Numbered from the stretch's first letter, positions 17,559 to 26,159 are shown. The stretch is 64,000 nucleotides of DNA from Hymenobacter sp. 5317J-9 (GCF_022921075.1 NZ_CP095050.1:1116001-1180000); one strand, 5' to 3'. Notes: a model not told the origin generated them from the sequence alone. Made by a program: numbers and translations.

Positions 17559-18293
17559 TTATTTCACCACGGCAATGCGGTTGTAATGGTCCATCATCTT
17601 GGCGATGTCGGCCGGGCGGGTGTAATCGAGGTGCTGGGCCGTGGCGAAGGTGCGCATGGCATCGGCGCGGGCGCCAAAGAGGCGCATCACGGAGCCCTCG
17701 GAGGGCTCCAGAGGGCGCAGCGGTTCGGTGCCCACGGTGCCGGGACCGGCCAGCAGGGTGCCCACCAGCGGGTGCTTGCCGTTGGGCGTGGCGTCAGACG
17801 CCGGAGCGTAGAACCAGGCCAGCAGCTGCGGGCCGGCGTCGATGGCGGTGAGCACCTCCACAAATTCGCGGCGGGTGCCGGCGCTGCCTTCCTTCACGAG
17901 GCGCGAGCGGAAGCGGCGCAGGGGCTGGTCGGGGTTGCCGGCTTCGCCGAGGTCGAAGCCGCGCAGGCTATTGGCGGGCCAGAAGTGGGTCGAGTCCAGT
18001 TCCACGGAGTCTTGGGCTTCGAGCAGGTGCAGGCCGGCGTGGTAGCGCAGGCCCGGCACCAGCAGGTTGTGGCCGTCGAAGGTGCGCAGCGAGCCGGGCT
18101 GAAACGCATTGCCCCCCAGAAAGCCGGTGGGCTGCTGCCCAATGGCGGCGCGGTAGGTGTGCATTGCAGCGCCGGTGTTGGCCTGCTGGTAGGCCACCCG
18201 GGCTTCGGCGGCATCGCGCGAGGTTTGGGCCACCGCCGGCCGAACCAAGGCACTCAACAAAATTGCAAAAAAGTAAGGCGTAAAGTTCTTCAC
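17559..18293 (-). CDS. Secreted protein, paralogue of the adjacent 18425 gene
   Basis: A 244-residue protein of unknown function with a signal peptide ending AVAQ and a GTG start. It shares an order of motifs with the upstream neighbour: VPGLRYHAGLHLLEAQDS, a WP...SLRGFDLG segment, RREFVEVLT, EPLRPL, RLFGARA and a C-terminal DHYN against EYYN. The family is not one I can name. The conserved LHLLEAxDS and FVEVLT blocks suggest a folded periplasmic or secreted domain. Gap to the upstream paralogue is 131 bases with a possible -7 element. Confidence 0.75.
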   Translation of the reverse strand: MKNFTPYFFAILLSALVRPAVAQTSRDAAEARVAYQQANTGAAMHTYRAAIGQQPTGFLGGNAFQPGSLRTFDGHNLLVPGLRYHAGLHLLEAQDSVELDSTHFWPANSLRGFDLGEAGNPDQPLRRFRSRLVKEGSAGTRREFVEVLTAIDAGPQLLAWFYAPASDATPNGKHPLVGTLLAGPGTVGTEPLRPLEPSEGSVMRLFGARADAMRTFATAQHLDYTRPADIAKMMDHYNRIAVVK

Positions 18294-18330
18294 TAATGGA
18301 TAGGGGTAAATGAATTCACGTAAAGGGAAA

Positions 18331-18338
18331 CAAATTTA
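18331..18338 (-). promoter_or_regulatory. Possible -7 promoter element
   Basis: CAAATTTA, that is TAAATTTG on the minus strand, 38 bases before the start of the 17559-18293 gene. No clear TTG partner, so only tentative. Confidence 0.3.
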
Positions 18339-18424
18339 CAACAACTCGCTCAGCCATAAACTAGGTGTTTAGGCCTATAGGCTCTTTGTTAATTAATTTT
18401 CCTCTAAAGGCGGTGCCGATGTGG

Positions 18425-19165
18425 CTATTTTCCCTGTAAATTGTAGTATTCCACCATTCGTAAGACCTGGCCCAGGTCGGTGTAGCTGAGATGCTCTTTG
18501 GCGGCGTAGGCTTCTACCTGGGCAGCGCGGGTGCCGAAGAGGCGCGGAATCTCGCGCTGGTTGAGCGACACGGCGCGTAGCGGCTCCTGCGGCTTTACGC
18601 CTGAGCCGGCCACCACCACCTGCCCGATTTCGGTGCGGGCCGGGCGGCTTACGGTGTTCAGCACGGGGTCGTACTGAGCGTCTTCGTGCACGTAGTGATG
18701 CAGCACGGCCAGTATCAGAAAGGCGTCGTCGTCGCGGGTCAGCACTTCCACAAAGTCGCGCTGCGTGTTGCCGTTGCGCACCACGAACGTGCGGAAATGC
18801 CGCACATCAGCCCCCTGGCCCAGGTAAAAGCCGTCGAGGCTGCCCGGCGGCCACACGTGGCTGCCGGTCGAGTCGCGGGCTTCGAGCAGGTGCAGGGCCA
18901 CGTTGTAGCGCATGGCCGGCACCCGGATGCGGCGCTTGTTGGGCAGCACCAGCACGCCGGGCTGCTCCACGCTCACGAGGTAGGCTTCGGGGGCGTTGAT
19001 GAGGTCTTTGCGCATGCGCTCCAGCGCGCCGGGCGAGTTGGCCCGTTGGTAAATCTGCAGGCCGATGTCGCCGAGGTCGGGCTGAGACTGGGCCCGTACG
19101 GGCGCCGTCACGGCCCCCGCCGCTAGTACCAGCCCGGCCAGCAGCGCGATTACCGAAAGTTTCAT
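18425..19165 (-). CDS. Secreted protein, paralogue of the adjacent 17559 gene
   Basis: A 246-residue protein with a signal peptide (cleavage near PVRAQS). It aligns along its length with the next gene: VPAMRYNVALHLLEARDST, WPPGSLDGFYLGQG, QRDFVEVLTRDD, EPLRAVSLN, RLFGTRAAQ, YYN. It begins 22 bases after the stop of the HMG-CoA reductase gene, so the two are probably on one transcript. The function is unknown, and there is no visible link to isoprenoid synthesis other than position. Confidence 0.75.
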   Translation of the reverse strand: MKLSVIALLAGLVLAAGAVTAPVRAQSQPDLGDIGLQIYQRANSPGALERMRKDLINAPEAYLVSVEQPGVLVLPNKRRIRVPAMRYNVALHLLEARDSTGSHVWPPGSLDGFYLGQGADVRHFRTFVVRNGNTQRDFVEVLTRDDDAFLILAVLHHYVHEDAQYDPVLNTVSRPARTEIGQVVVAGSGVKPQEPLRAVSLNQREIPRLFGTRAAQVEAYAAKEHLSYTDLGQVLRMVEYYNLQGK

Positions 19166-19187
19166 GAGGAACTGAAGGAAGAAGAAA

Positions 19188-20750
19188 TTAGCGGTTGCGA
19201 CCGTACTGTTCGTGGCTGCTCACCCAGTCGGAGCTGCTGATGGCGGCGCCCAAGCTGAGCTCACCGGCCAGCACCACACCAGCCACAATCTCGGCAAACT
19301 TGCGCACCGTGCCGCGGCCCACGCAGCTCAGCATCTGCAGGCACTCGTTCTGGGTAGCCAGGCCGGTGCCGCCGCCGTGCGTGGCCACGATGAGCGACGG
19401 GATGGTGATGCTGATGTATAAATCGCCCTCCGGCGTCACTTCCGAATACAGAATGCCGGCGCTCGACTCGCTCACGTTGGCCACGTCCTGCCCCGTGGCA
19501 ATGAACATGGCCGTGATGCCGTTGGCCGAGTGCGCGCCGTTGTTGTTGGCCCCCGAGATGAAGGCGCCCACGTTGCTCACCTGGCCGTGGTAGGCCAGCT
19601 GCTCGGGCGTCACGCGCATGCGCTGCTGCAGCACCTCGCGCTTCACCACGGCCTCGGCCACTACGCGCTTGCCGCGGGTGCGCATCACGTTGATTTGCGA
19701 GGCCTTTTTGTCGGTGGCAAAGTTCGATTCGAGGTAGAAATGCTCGATTTTGACGTCTTTGTAATTCTCCAGAATCCAGGAGCAGGCCGCAAAGGTGGCG
19801 CGGCCCACCATGTTCTGGCCCGCCGCGTCGCCGGTGCTGAAATTGAAGCGCAGGTAGGCGAACTTGTTGCTCAAGTACGTGTCGATGTACTGCAGCTTGG
19901 CCACGCTGGACGTGCTTTCGGCCTGCGGCCGAATCAGGTCAATGTTGTCTTCCACCCACTTGCCGAAGTCGCGGGCGCCGCGGGCATCGGCAAACACAAA
20001 TACGGGCGCCCGCTGCATGGCGTCGCCGATGACCGTGCACTTCACGCCGCCGCACAGGTTCAGCACCTGCATGCCGCGGTTGTAGCTGGCCACCAGCGTG
20101 CCCTCGGTGGTCGCCATCGGGATGAGGAAGTCGCCTTGGGCGTGCTCCCCGTTCACGGTGAGGGGCCCGGCCAGGCCCACCGGAATCTGGGCCACGCCCA
20201 TGAAATGCTCGCAGTTGCCCTGCAACTGGTGGGCGTCGAAGGAGTAGTGCTTGAGGTGCTTGAACTCCTTGCCCGAAAACTGCTCGGCGAAGCGCTGGCG
20301 GGCGGCCACGGCGGCTTCGGAATAGTCGTCGTCGGCGGCGCGCGGAATGCGCGGCTTGTGGTTGGCGGCGCTCACGATGGCGTCTTCCACTTCCACGTGC
20401 AGGTCGCCGAAGGCATCGGTCGAAAACCAAGCCTGCACCGGGTGCATGCCCTCGGGCAGGGCCGGCGTGTCGAGCACTATCATCAGGGAGCGGCCCACGG
20501 GCAGGTCGATGGCTTGGCCGTCGGCATTTATCTGGCTGGCGGGGCGGCGCTCGCCGTCGCCCAGGTCCACCAGTATTTTTTCGGCCGGCACCACCATGTC
20601 CCCAATCTGCACCTGCCGGAAGCCGGTCACTTTCACGGTGTCGAGCCGGTTTTTGATGCTGAAGGCCACGCCCGCGTTTTCGGGCAGGTTGTGCAGGCTG
20701 CCGCGCGTGTAGAGCAGCTTCAGGAGCATAGGGCTGGGGGTGAAAACCAT
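19188..20750 (-). CDS. Hydroxymethylglutaryl-CoA reductase
   Basis: A 520-residue enzyme reducing HMG-CoA to mevalonate. Family signatures are present: EHFMGVAQIPVGLAGPL (substrate loop), MATTEGTLVASYNRG with the catalytic Glu, the DAAGQNM cofactor segment, the Lys of GVKCTVIGDA/TRGKRVVAEA regions, GGGTGLATQ, and the C-terminal VLAGELSLGAA followed by the catalytic His in SSHEQYG. The overall pattern is class I-like (as in eukaryotes and archaea), with an additional N-terminal domain of about 150 residues. It feeds the mevalonate route, used for carotenoids and quinones. ATG at 20729 (MLLKLLYT) is an equally possible start. Confidence 0.92.
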   Translation of the reverse strand: MVFTPSPMLLKLLYTRGSLHNLPENAGVAFSIKNRLDTVKVTGFRQVQIGDMVVPAEKILVDLGDGERRPASQINADGQAIDLPVGRSLMIVLDTPALPEGMHPVQAWFSTDAFGDLHVEVEDAIVSAANHKPRIPRAADDDYSEAAVAARQRFAEQFSGKEFKHLKHYSFDAHQLQGNCEHFMGVAQIPVGLAGPLTVNGEHAQGDFLIPMATTEGTLVASYNRGMQVLNLCGGVKCTVIGDAMQRAPVFVFADARGARDFGKWVEDNIDLIRPQAESTSSVAKLQYIDTYLSNKFAYLRFNFSTGDAAGQNMVGRATFAACSWILENYKDVKIEHFYLESNFATDKKASQINVMRTRGKRVVAEAVVKREVLQQRMRVTPEQLAYHGQVSNVGAFISGANNNGAHSANGITAMFIATGQDVANVSESSAGILYSEVTPEGDLYISITIPSLIVATHGGGTGLATQNECLQMLSCVGRGTVRKFAEIVAGVVLAGELSLGAAISSSDWVSSHEQYGRNR

Positions 20751-21244
20751 TGTAGCGAAAGACTGGGTGAAGGTGTGGGAATTGGGGCACCGCAAAGCGC
20801 CGCAGTGAAGGTGGGGAATTTTGGGCGAAATCGCCAATTAATTGACCTGACCCGTCCGTGGAAATTAATGCCGGCTGCGCCCGCACCAATGGCCCGGTTT
20901 CCGAAGGCCGCCGCCGTGAGCTGCGTGCGGTGGCGCGGCAGAAATATTTTTGGGCGTTTGGTGGAGCGCTTCATCAGATAAAAGCAAGAACCGCTCGCGG
21001 AGCTAAATCAACATCCGTAAAGTATTTAGGCCGGAAGACCGTCGGCAAGGGCCGGCAGTGGGCCCAAGTTCACCCGGAATTCACCCAACCGGCGCGAGCT
21101 TCAACCACTAAAACCCCCGCGCGGCAGACCGGTTGTTAGCCGCCGCGCGCCGCGCGAAGGGCCCGCCGCACGGCCGGGCGCTTCGCCGGGCGTATTACCT
21201 TTGTGCCCCGCCGGAAGCCCTCCAGTGGCTGCCCTTTTTCTGCT
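20751..21244. other. Gene-free stretch between HMG-CoA reductase and PhyH gene
   Basis: About 490 bases between divergent genes. No frame has protein character. It carries a good -7 element (TACCTTTG, 21196-21203) for the plus-strand dioxygenase gene, with no clear TTG partner. The minus-strand promoter is not obvious. Confidence 0.5.
21196..21203 (+). promoter_or_regulatory. -7 promoter element for the PhyH-family gene
   Basis: TACCTTTG matches TAnnTTTG exactly, 41 bases before the ATG at 21245. Confidence 0.5.
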
Positions 21245-22060
21245 ATGGCCTTATCTCCCGACTACCCCCGCTTCACCCTTGGCCATGCCCTCACGGCCGA
21301 GCAACGAGCCTTTTTTGCTAAATACGGATTCCTTCATTTTCGCCCGTTCGCTTCGCCCGAATACGTGCAGCAGCTCCTCCAAGCCACCCAGGAGGTGCAG
21401 GCCCGCTGGCTGGCCGAGGGCGTGGAAAAAGTGAACGGCGTCCCCATTAAATACGGCCACGACGTGGACGGCTCGCGCATTGTGCAGCGCTTTGCCTTTG
21501 CCTCGCAGCACCACCCCGTGCTGCATGAGCTGTTGCAGGACGAGCGTTTCAAAGCCCTGTTTCCCCTGCTGGAAGCCGAAGGCGGTCGCGTGGGCGAAAA
21601 CGAGAAAGACGGCCTCGTGGTGAACCACTACGTGAACGTGGAGGGCTCCGAGTTCAGCCAGATGGGCTGGCACACCGACTCGCTGCGCGACGTGTTCTAC
21701 GGCAAGCGCATCGGGCCCATGCTCAACGTGGGCCTGCACCTCGACGGCACCAAGGCCACCAACGGCGGGCTGCGCGTCATTCCCGGCACGCACCGCCAAG
21801 GCCTGCACAAGATGCTGTTTCGGAAAAAATACTACAAAGACGTGTTCTACGACCCCAACGAGGTGGCCGTGGAAACCGAGCCCGGCGACCTCACCGTGCA
21901 CGACGGGCGCATGTGGCACCGGGTCGCGCAGTCGCCGCTGGTGGGCGACGCCAGCCGCCGCCGCGTGATGTACGTGCCCATCCTCGCGGGCAAGTACCAG
22001 CCCAAAAGCCAGGACAGCCCCACGCCCTTCTACCTGCGCTTTTTGCACTTGGTGAAGTAA
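21245..22060 (+). CDS. Phytanoyl-CoA dioxygenase (PhyH) family protein
   Basis: A 271-residue Fe(II)/2-oxoglutarate-dependent oxygenase. The iron-binding HxD is in GWHTDSLRD (about residue 142), the distal His in VHDGRMWHR, and the 2-oxoglutarate-binding Arg in SRRRVMYVPI. The N-terminal FTLGHALTAEQRAFFAKYGFLHF is the usual family opening. Substrates in this family range widely, so the exact reaction is open. The start at 21245 fits this opening. The gene is followed by an 86-base palindrome and then an SDR gene on the same strand. Confidence 0.9.
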   Translation: MALSPDYPRFTLGHALTAEQRAFFAKYGFLHFRPFASPEYVQQLLQATQEVQARWLAEGVEKVNGVPIKYGHDVDGSRIVQRFAFASQHHPVLHELLQDERFKALFPLLEAEGGRVGENEKDGLVVNHYVNVEGSEFSQMGWHTDSLRDVFYGKRIGPMLNVGLHLDGTKATNGGLRVIPGTHRQGLHKMLFRKKYYKDVFYDPNEVAVETEPGDLTVHDGRMWHRVAQSPLVGDASRRRVMYVPILAGKYQPKSQDSPTPFYLRFLHLVK

Positions 22061-22062
22061 TT

Positions 22063-22148
22063 CAGTGAACAGTTAACAGTGAGCAGTGAACAGCGTTGTT
22101 CGGTGAACTCCTGGCAACTGTTCATTGCTCACTGCTAACTGTTCACTG
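22063..22148. repeat. Long inverted repeat between PhyH and SDR genes
   Basis: 30-base arms (22063-22092 and 22119-22148) with two mismatches, made of CAGTGAACAG/TAACAGTGAGCAGTGAACA units that are themselves repetitive (AGTGAACA, AGTGAGCA). It ends 5 bases before the SDR start codon. Confidence 0.85.
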
Positions 22149-22153
22149 ATAAA

Positions 22154-22933
22154 ATGTACGCTCTCGTTACCGGCGCTTCGCGCGGCATTGGCCGGGCCAT
22201 TTCCCTCCTGCTGGCCCAGCGCGGCTACGACCTGTTGCTGGTGGCCCGTTCCGAAGACCAGCTTACCGCCTTGGCCCAGGAGGTAGCCCAAAAGCATAAG
22301 CGCCAAGCCCGTGTGCTGGTCCTCGACCTGGCCGCGCCCGGCGCCGCCGACACCGTGGCCAACTGGGCCACGCAGCAAACCGACCAGCTGGCCATTTTGG
22401 TGAATAACGCCGGCTATGGCCTCTGGGGGCGCTTCGAACAGCTCAGCCTGGCCGAGCAGCAGAACATGCTGCAGCTGAACATGAACCTGCCTGTGGCCCT
22501 CACGCACGCCCTGCTGCCCGCGTTGCACAAAGCGCCCAAAGCATACATTCTGAACGTGGCCAGCACCGCCGCCTACCAGGCGGTGCCGTCGCTGTCGCTC
22601 TACGCGGCCAGCAAGGCGTTTTTGCTCAGCTTCAGCCGCGGCCTGCGCTACGAGCTGAAGGCCAGCAATGTCTCCGTAACCTGCCTGTGCCCCGGCGCCA
22701 CCACCACCAGCTTCGCCGACCGCGCCGGCATGGGCGCCGAGCTACAGGCCACCGCCAACAAAGTCTCGATGACGCCCGAAGCCGTAGCCGAAGCCGCCGT
22801 GGCAGGCCTGCTGGCCGGCGAGGCCGAAATCATTCCCGGCGTGCTCAACAAGGTATCGGCCGGCCTCACCAGCGTAGTACCCAAGGGCATCGTGGAGAAA
22901 ATAGCGGCCGGCATTTACGAGAAGTATTTGTAA
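22154..22933 (+). CDS. Short-chain dehydrogenase/reductase
   Basis: A 259-residue classical SDR: TGASRGIG (6-13) for NAD(P) binding, NNAG (84-87), Ser137, and YAASK with Tyr150 and Lys154. An Arg after the second strand (VARSEDQL) suggests NADP preference. It lies just after the PhyH gene and could be cotranscribed, but a palindrome fills the gap. The substrate is unknown; the sequence is close in style to DltE/YqjQ-like reductases. Confidence 0.92.
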   Translation: MYALVTGASRGIGRAISLLLAQRGYDLLLVARSEDQLTALAQEVAQKHKRQARVLVLDLAAPGAADTVANWATQQTDQLAILVNNAGYGLWGRFEQLSLAEQQNMLQLNMNLPVALTHALLPALHKAPKAYILNVASTAAYQAVPSLSLYAASKAFLLSFSRGLRYELKASNVSVTCLCPGATTTSFADRAGMGAELQATANKVSMTPEAVAEAAVAGLLAGEAEIIPGVLNKVSAGLTSVVPKGIVEKIAAGIYEKYL

Positions 22934-22952
22934 GGCTTGGCTGGTATTTCGA

Positions 22953-23016
22953 GCCCGCCCTCGGAAAGCAACAAGCCCTGAATGCACTCAGGGCTTGTTG
23001 CTTTCCGAGGGCGGGC
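22953..23016 (+). terminator. Strong hairpin terminator after the SDR gene
   Basis: Perfect 29-base arms (22953-22981 and 22988-23016) with a 6-base loop, followed by ATTTTTC. Unusually long for a terminator. Confidence 0.8.
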
Positions 23017-23027
23017 ATTTTTCGGAG

Positions 23028-23137
23028 GCCACCGAGTTCACGAAACTCATCTACTTGGCGCGGTTCGTAAACAGTGATTCGTAGACGAGTTTCGTAAACC
23101 CGCCAAGTGCCGCAGCCGCTTGCAGGCACTCGGTGGC
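23028..23137. repeat. Nested palindromic element with interleaved arms
   Basis: Ends GCCACCGAGT (23028-23037) and ACTCGGTGGC (23128-23137) are perfect inverted repeats. Inside, CGAAACTCATCTAC (23041-23054) pairs with 23081-23094 (13 of 14) and ACTTGGCG (23053-23060) pairs with CGCCAAGT (23101-23108), so the inner arms interleave. TTCGTAAAC also occurs twice as a direct repeat. Confidence 0.7.
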
Positions 23138-23176
23138 ATGCTACGATTAGTAGTTTGCCGAAAGGAGCGTTTGTGT

Positions 23177-23830
23177 TTAGTCGATTTTCGGCAAGTAGCG
23201 CGCAAACGACGCGTCCGACACTTTTAAAACCAGTTGCGGTCGGGCTTTATAGCCGTAAAACTTTCCCCACACCTTCCGATTAACACCAACCGTGGCGGCG
23301 GTGTCCAAGGCCCACCCCTGTGGAGTTATTTCGTAAAATAAAAGCGGGTTGTAAGTGCCTTTGTCTGGGTCCGCCAAGCCTTCCGCGTAGTCAAGAATGC
23401 CCCCATATTCCACCTGCCCATCCCCGTCCACGTCCCGTACCGTCGCTAACACGGGCAGCGCCTGCTTCCGAACGACGCGGCCATCGGCCACGGTCAGGAG
23501 CAGCAAGTCGTTCTTGGCAGGCCGGTTGTTGCGTTCAAGGAGCACTTGGTAACCGGCAAGTGCCGGGAGCACCAGCCGGCGGGGCCAGGGGCGTTTGCTG
23601 AACTCAAACTCCTGCCCGGCCGGCGCCCGGAAGAAGGCGCGGCCGTGGTCCGCGCACACCACGTGGGAGACGTACTCGGGCAGGCAATCGCTGCCGGCGT
23701 CGGCCACGCCGGTAATGACCAGGGTTGGGGCGAAGACCGTGCGAAAGGGCTGGGGCGAGCAAGGGGAATGAAACCCCAACAATGCACACAACACGAAGAC
23801 AAGGCTACCCAAGCGCATTTTTGAATACAT
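23177..23830 (-). CDS. Secreted protein of unknown function
   Basis: A 217-residue product with an N-terminal hydrophobic signal (from MRLGSLVFVLCALLGFHS; Met5 at 23818 may be the real start). It contains a calcium-loop-like DVDGDGQVEYGG stretch (about residue 134), as seen in FG-GAP/EF-hand-like proteins, and several beta segments around it. I do not recognise the family. It follows the PAP2-like gene on the same strand after a strong terminator, so it is probably transcribed on its own. Confidence 0.7.
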   Translation of the reverse strand: MYSKMRLGSLVFVLCALLGFHSPCSPQPFRTVFAPTLVITGVADAGSDCLPEYVSHVVCADHGRAFFRAPAGQEFEFSKRPWPRRLVLPALAGYQVLLERNNRPAKNDLLLLTVADGRVVRKQALPVLATVRDVDGDGQVEYGGILDYAEGLADPDKGTYNPLLFYEITPQGWALDTAATVGVNRKVWGKFYGYKARPQLVLKVSDASFARYLPKID

Positions 23831-23890
23831 GGTGTGAGTATAAGAAAACGGTGGTTACCTTGAAAGATAAGAACGTTCAAACCTCTACCT

Positions 23891-23927
23891 AAAAAAAAGG
23901 CCCCGAAAACCTGCGTTTTCGGGGCTT
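23891..23927 (-). terminator. Factor-independent terminator for the PAP2-like gene
   Basis: On the minus strand AGCCCCGAAAAC, short loop, GTTTTCGGGGCC and eight T residues: a typical terminator 22 bases after the stop of the 23949-24656 gene. Confidence 0.88.
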
Positions 23928-23948
23928 TCGGGTGTGTCGCAAAAACGG

Positions 23949-24656
23949 TCAAAAAAGAATGGGTTCGTGAACGGAGGGCTTCCGCTTGGTAATCCGGCCC
24001 GCCAGCCAGTAGGCCAGCCAGGCAAAGAGCGGCGCCGCCAGCACATCGTAGGTGTAGTGCACGCGCTGAATGAGCACCAGCAGGCCCACGGCCACGGTCA
24101 TCAGCACCAGGACCCGGCGCCAGGCGCGGCCGCGCACCGCCAGCACCAGCAGTACCATGGTGGCGGTGTGGCCCGAGAAAAACAGGTCGCGCACAATCGG
24201 CTGGGTGGTCACTTCAAAAATGCGGTCCATCACCGGGTCGTGTAGCACCACCAGCGCGGTGGGCGGCTCCAGGGGCAGCAGCCACAGCGTGGCCATGCGC
24301 AGCACCTGCAGGAAATAGTAGCCCCACAGCGCCCGCAGCAGCAGATTGGGCCGCGGCAGGAGGTAAGCAAAGGTGCCCGCAATGGCCCCGTAGATGATGG
24401 CAAACGTGGGCACCGACACGTCGTGCACCGGCAGCAGCGCCAGCAGCGGGTCGGCCAGCAGGTGGCCCGGCCGCGCCTGAATGAAATGGTAAAAGCCCGG
24501 CACCACCGGCAGCAGGCCCACCAGTAATGCAAGTACCAGTGCCAGCCGCAGCCGGAACGCCGGGCGGCTCCAGGCCGCGGCCCAACCCGTGCGGCGGGCT
24601 ACCGCCGGGGCCGTTTCGAGGGGAGAGGCGGTAGTAGAAGAAAGAAGATTGGCCAC
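23949..24656 (-). CDS. PAP2-related / sphingomyelin-synthase-like membrane protein
   Basis: A 235-residue integral membrane protein with about six hydrophobic segments. The catalytic motifs of the PAP2_C group are present: FFSGHTATMVLL and, one helix later, RVHYTYDVLAAP, giving the His/His/Asp triad used by sphingomyelin synthases and lipid phosphatases. Bacteroidota make sphingolipids, so a role in transferring a head group to ceramide is possible, but a simple lipid phosphatase cannot be excluded. A possible -7 element lies 53 bases upstream. Confidence 0.85.
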   Translation of the reverse strand: MANLLSSTTASPLETAPAVARRTGWAAAWSRPAFRLRLALVLALLVGLLPVVPGFYHFIQARPGHLLADPLLALLPVHDVSVPTFAIIYGAIAGTFAYLLPRPNLLLRALWGYYFLQVLRMATLWLLPLEPPTALVVLHDPVMDRIFEVTTQPIVRDLFFSGHTATMVLLVLAVRGRAWRRVLVLMTVAVGLLVLIQRVHYTYDVLAAPLFAWLAYWLAGRITKRKPSVHEPILF

Positions 24657-24708
24657 AATCAGACAGGAGAAAGCACGTCAGCCAATTAGCTGCGGATAAC
24701 TCAACGGG

Positions 24709-24716
24709 CAAAAATA
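24709..24716 (-). promoter_or_regulatory. Possible -7 promoter element
   Basis: TATTTTTG on the minus strand, 53 bases before the start of the PAP2-like gene. No clear TTG partner. Confidence 0.3.
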
Positions 24717-24821
24717 CGGCGGCGGCCCCACAGCCACGCCGATGTTTGGCAACCGGGGCGTAACATTACGCGCCGGGTCTGCGTGCCCGGAAACCTTGTT
24801 TTTCATCCCACTTTTTCGCTC

Positions 24822-26159
24822 ATGATGCGCTGCTCCGCTATTCTTCTTCGTTCTCTTTTGGCTGGCGTAGCACTGGCGGCGCTGAGCCGCCCGGTGCAGG
24901 CGCAAAACGCGGCCCTCAACGCCCGCATTGCCCAGCTGGCTACTCAGGAAGAAGCAAAGGTGATTGCCTGGCGGCGCGACTTCCACGAGCATCCCGAACT
25001 GGGCAACGAGGAAACCCGCACGGCCGGCATCGTGGCCGCCCACCTCAAAAAGCTGGGCCTGGAAGTGCAAACCGGCGTGGGGCGCACCGGCGTGGTGGGC
25101 GTGCTGCGCGGGGGCAAGCCCGGCCCCGTGGTGGCCCTGCGCGCCGACATGGACGGCCTGCCCCTCACCGAAAGCAACGACCTGCCCTTCGCCTCCAAAG
25201 TGAAATCGACCTACCTGGGCCAGCCCGTGGGCGTGATGCACGCCTGCGGCCACGACACCCACGTGGCCATGCTCATGGGCGCGGCCGAGGTGCTGAGCCA
25301 GGTGAAAAAAGACGTGCCCGGCACCGTGAAGTTCATCTTTCAGCCCGCCGAAGAAGGCTCGCTGCCGGGCGTGGAAGGCGGCGCCAAGCTCATGGTGAAG
25401 GAGGGCGTGCTCGACAAGCCCAAGGTCGATGCCGTGTTTGGCGTGCACATTCAGGCCCAGACCGAGGTGGGCAACCTCACCTACCGCCCCGGCGGCGAGA
25501 TGGCCAGCTCCGATAGATTCACCATCAAGGTGCGGGGCAAGGGTGCGCACGGCGCTTACCCCTGGAACAGCGTGGACCCCGTGGTGACCAGCGCCCAGAT
25601 TATCATGGGCCTGCAAACCATCGTGAGCCGCGAAATCAAGCTGATTGACGACGCGGCCGTGGTGACGGTGGGCACCGTGCACGGCGGCGTGCGCTACAAC
25701 GTCATTCCGGCCGACGTGGAGCTCAGCGGCACCATCCGGGCGCTCGACCCGGCGGTGCAGCAGCGCATCTGGGCCTCCATTCGCCGCATTGCCACCCACA
25801 TTGCCGAAAGTGCCGGCGCCACCGCGGAAGTCAGCATCGAGCCCTACGTGCCAGTCACCAGCAACGACCCCGCCCTCACCGCCCGCATGCTGCCCACGCT
25901 GCAAGCCGCCGCCGGCCCCGGCCACGTGCGCGAAATCAAGGCCGTGACCGGCGCCGAAGATTTTTCCTTTTACCAGGAGAAGGTGCCGGGGCTGTTTTTG
26001 TTTGTGGGCGGCATGGCCAAGGGACAGGACCCCGCCACCGCGGCCGACCACCACACGGCTGGTTTCCGCATCGACGAGAGCGGCCTCACGCTGGGGGTGA
26101 AAACGCTCGCCACGCTGGCCGTGGACTACCTCGGTAGTGGCCCGCGCAAGCAAAAATAG
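24822..26159 (+). CDS. M20 family metallopeptidase / amidohydrolase (exported)
   Basis: A 445-residue protein with a signal peptide (MMRCSAILLRSLLAG...VQAQ). The M20D pattern is clear: DFHEHPELGNEE near the N-terminus, ALRADMDGLPL, MHACGHDTHVAMLMG with metal-binding Cys and His, FQPAEEG with the catalytic Glu, and a C-terminal VTGAEDFSFY and ADHHTAGFRID. These enzymes remove acyl groups from amino acids or similar conjugates (hippurate/IAA-amino-acid hydrolase type). The signal peptide suggests the periplasm. The gene stands alone. Confidence 0.93.
   Translation: MMRCSAILLRSLLAGVALAALSRPVQAQNAALNARIAQLATQEEAKVIAWRRDFHEHPELGNEETRTAGIVAAHLKKLGLEVQTGVGRTGVVGVLRGGKPGPVVALRADMDGLPLTESNDLPFASKVKSTYLGQPVGVMHACGHDTHVAMLMGAAEVLSQVKKDVPGTVKFIFQPAEEGSLPGVEGGAKLMVKEGVLDKPKVDAVFGVHIQAQTEVGNLTYRPGGEMASSDRFTIKVRGKGAHGAYPWNSVDPVVTSAQIIMGLQTIVSREIKLIDDAAVVTVGTVHGGVRYNVIPADVELSGTIRALDPAVQQRIWASIRRIATHIAESAGATAEVSIEPYVPVTSNDPALTARMLPTLQAAAGPGHVREIKAVTGAEDFSFYQEKVPGLFLFVGGMAKGQDPATAADHHTAGFRIDESGLTLGVKTLATLAVDYLGSGPRKQK

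Noticed and set aside
20858..21139. Plus-strand 93-codon frame upstream of the PhyH gene
   Set aside because: Arg/Ala-rich with no family pattern, typical of chance frames in GC-rich spacer DNA.
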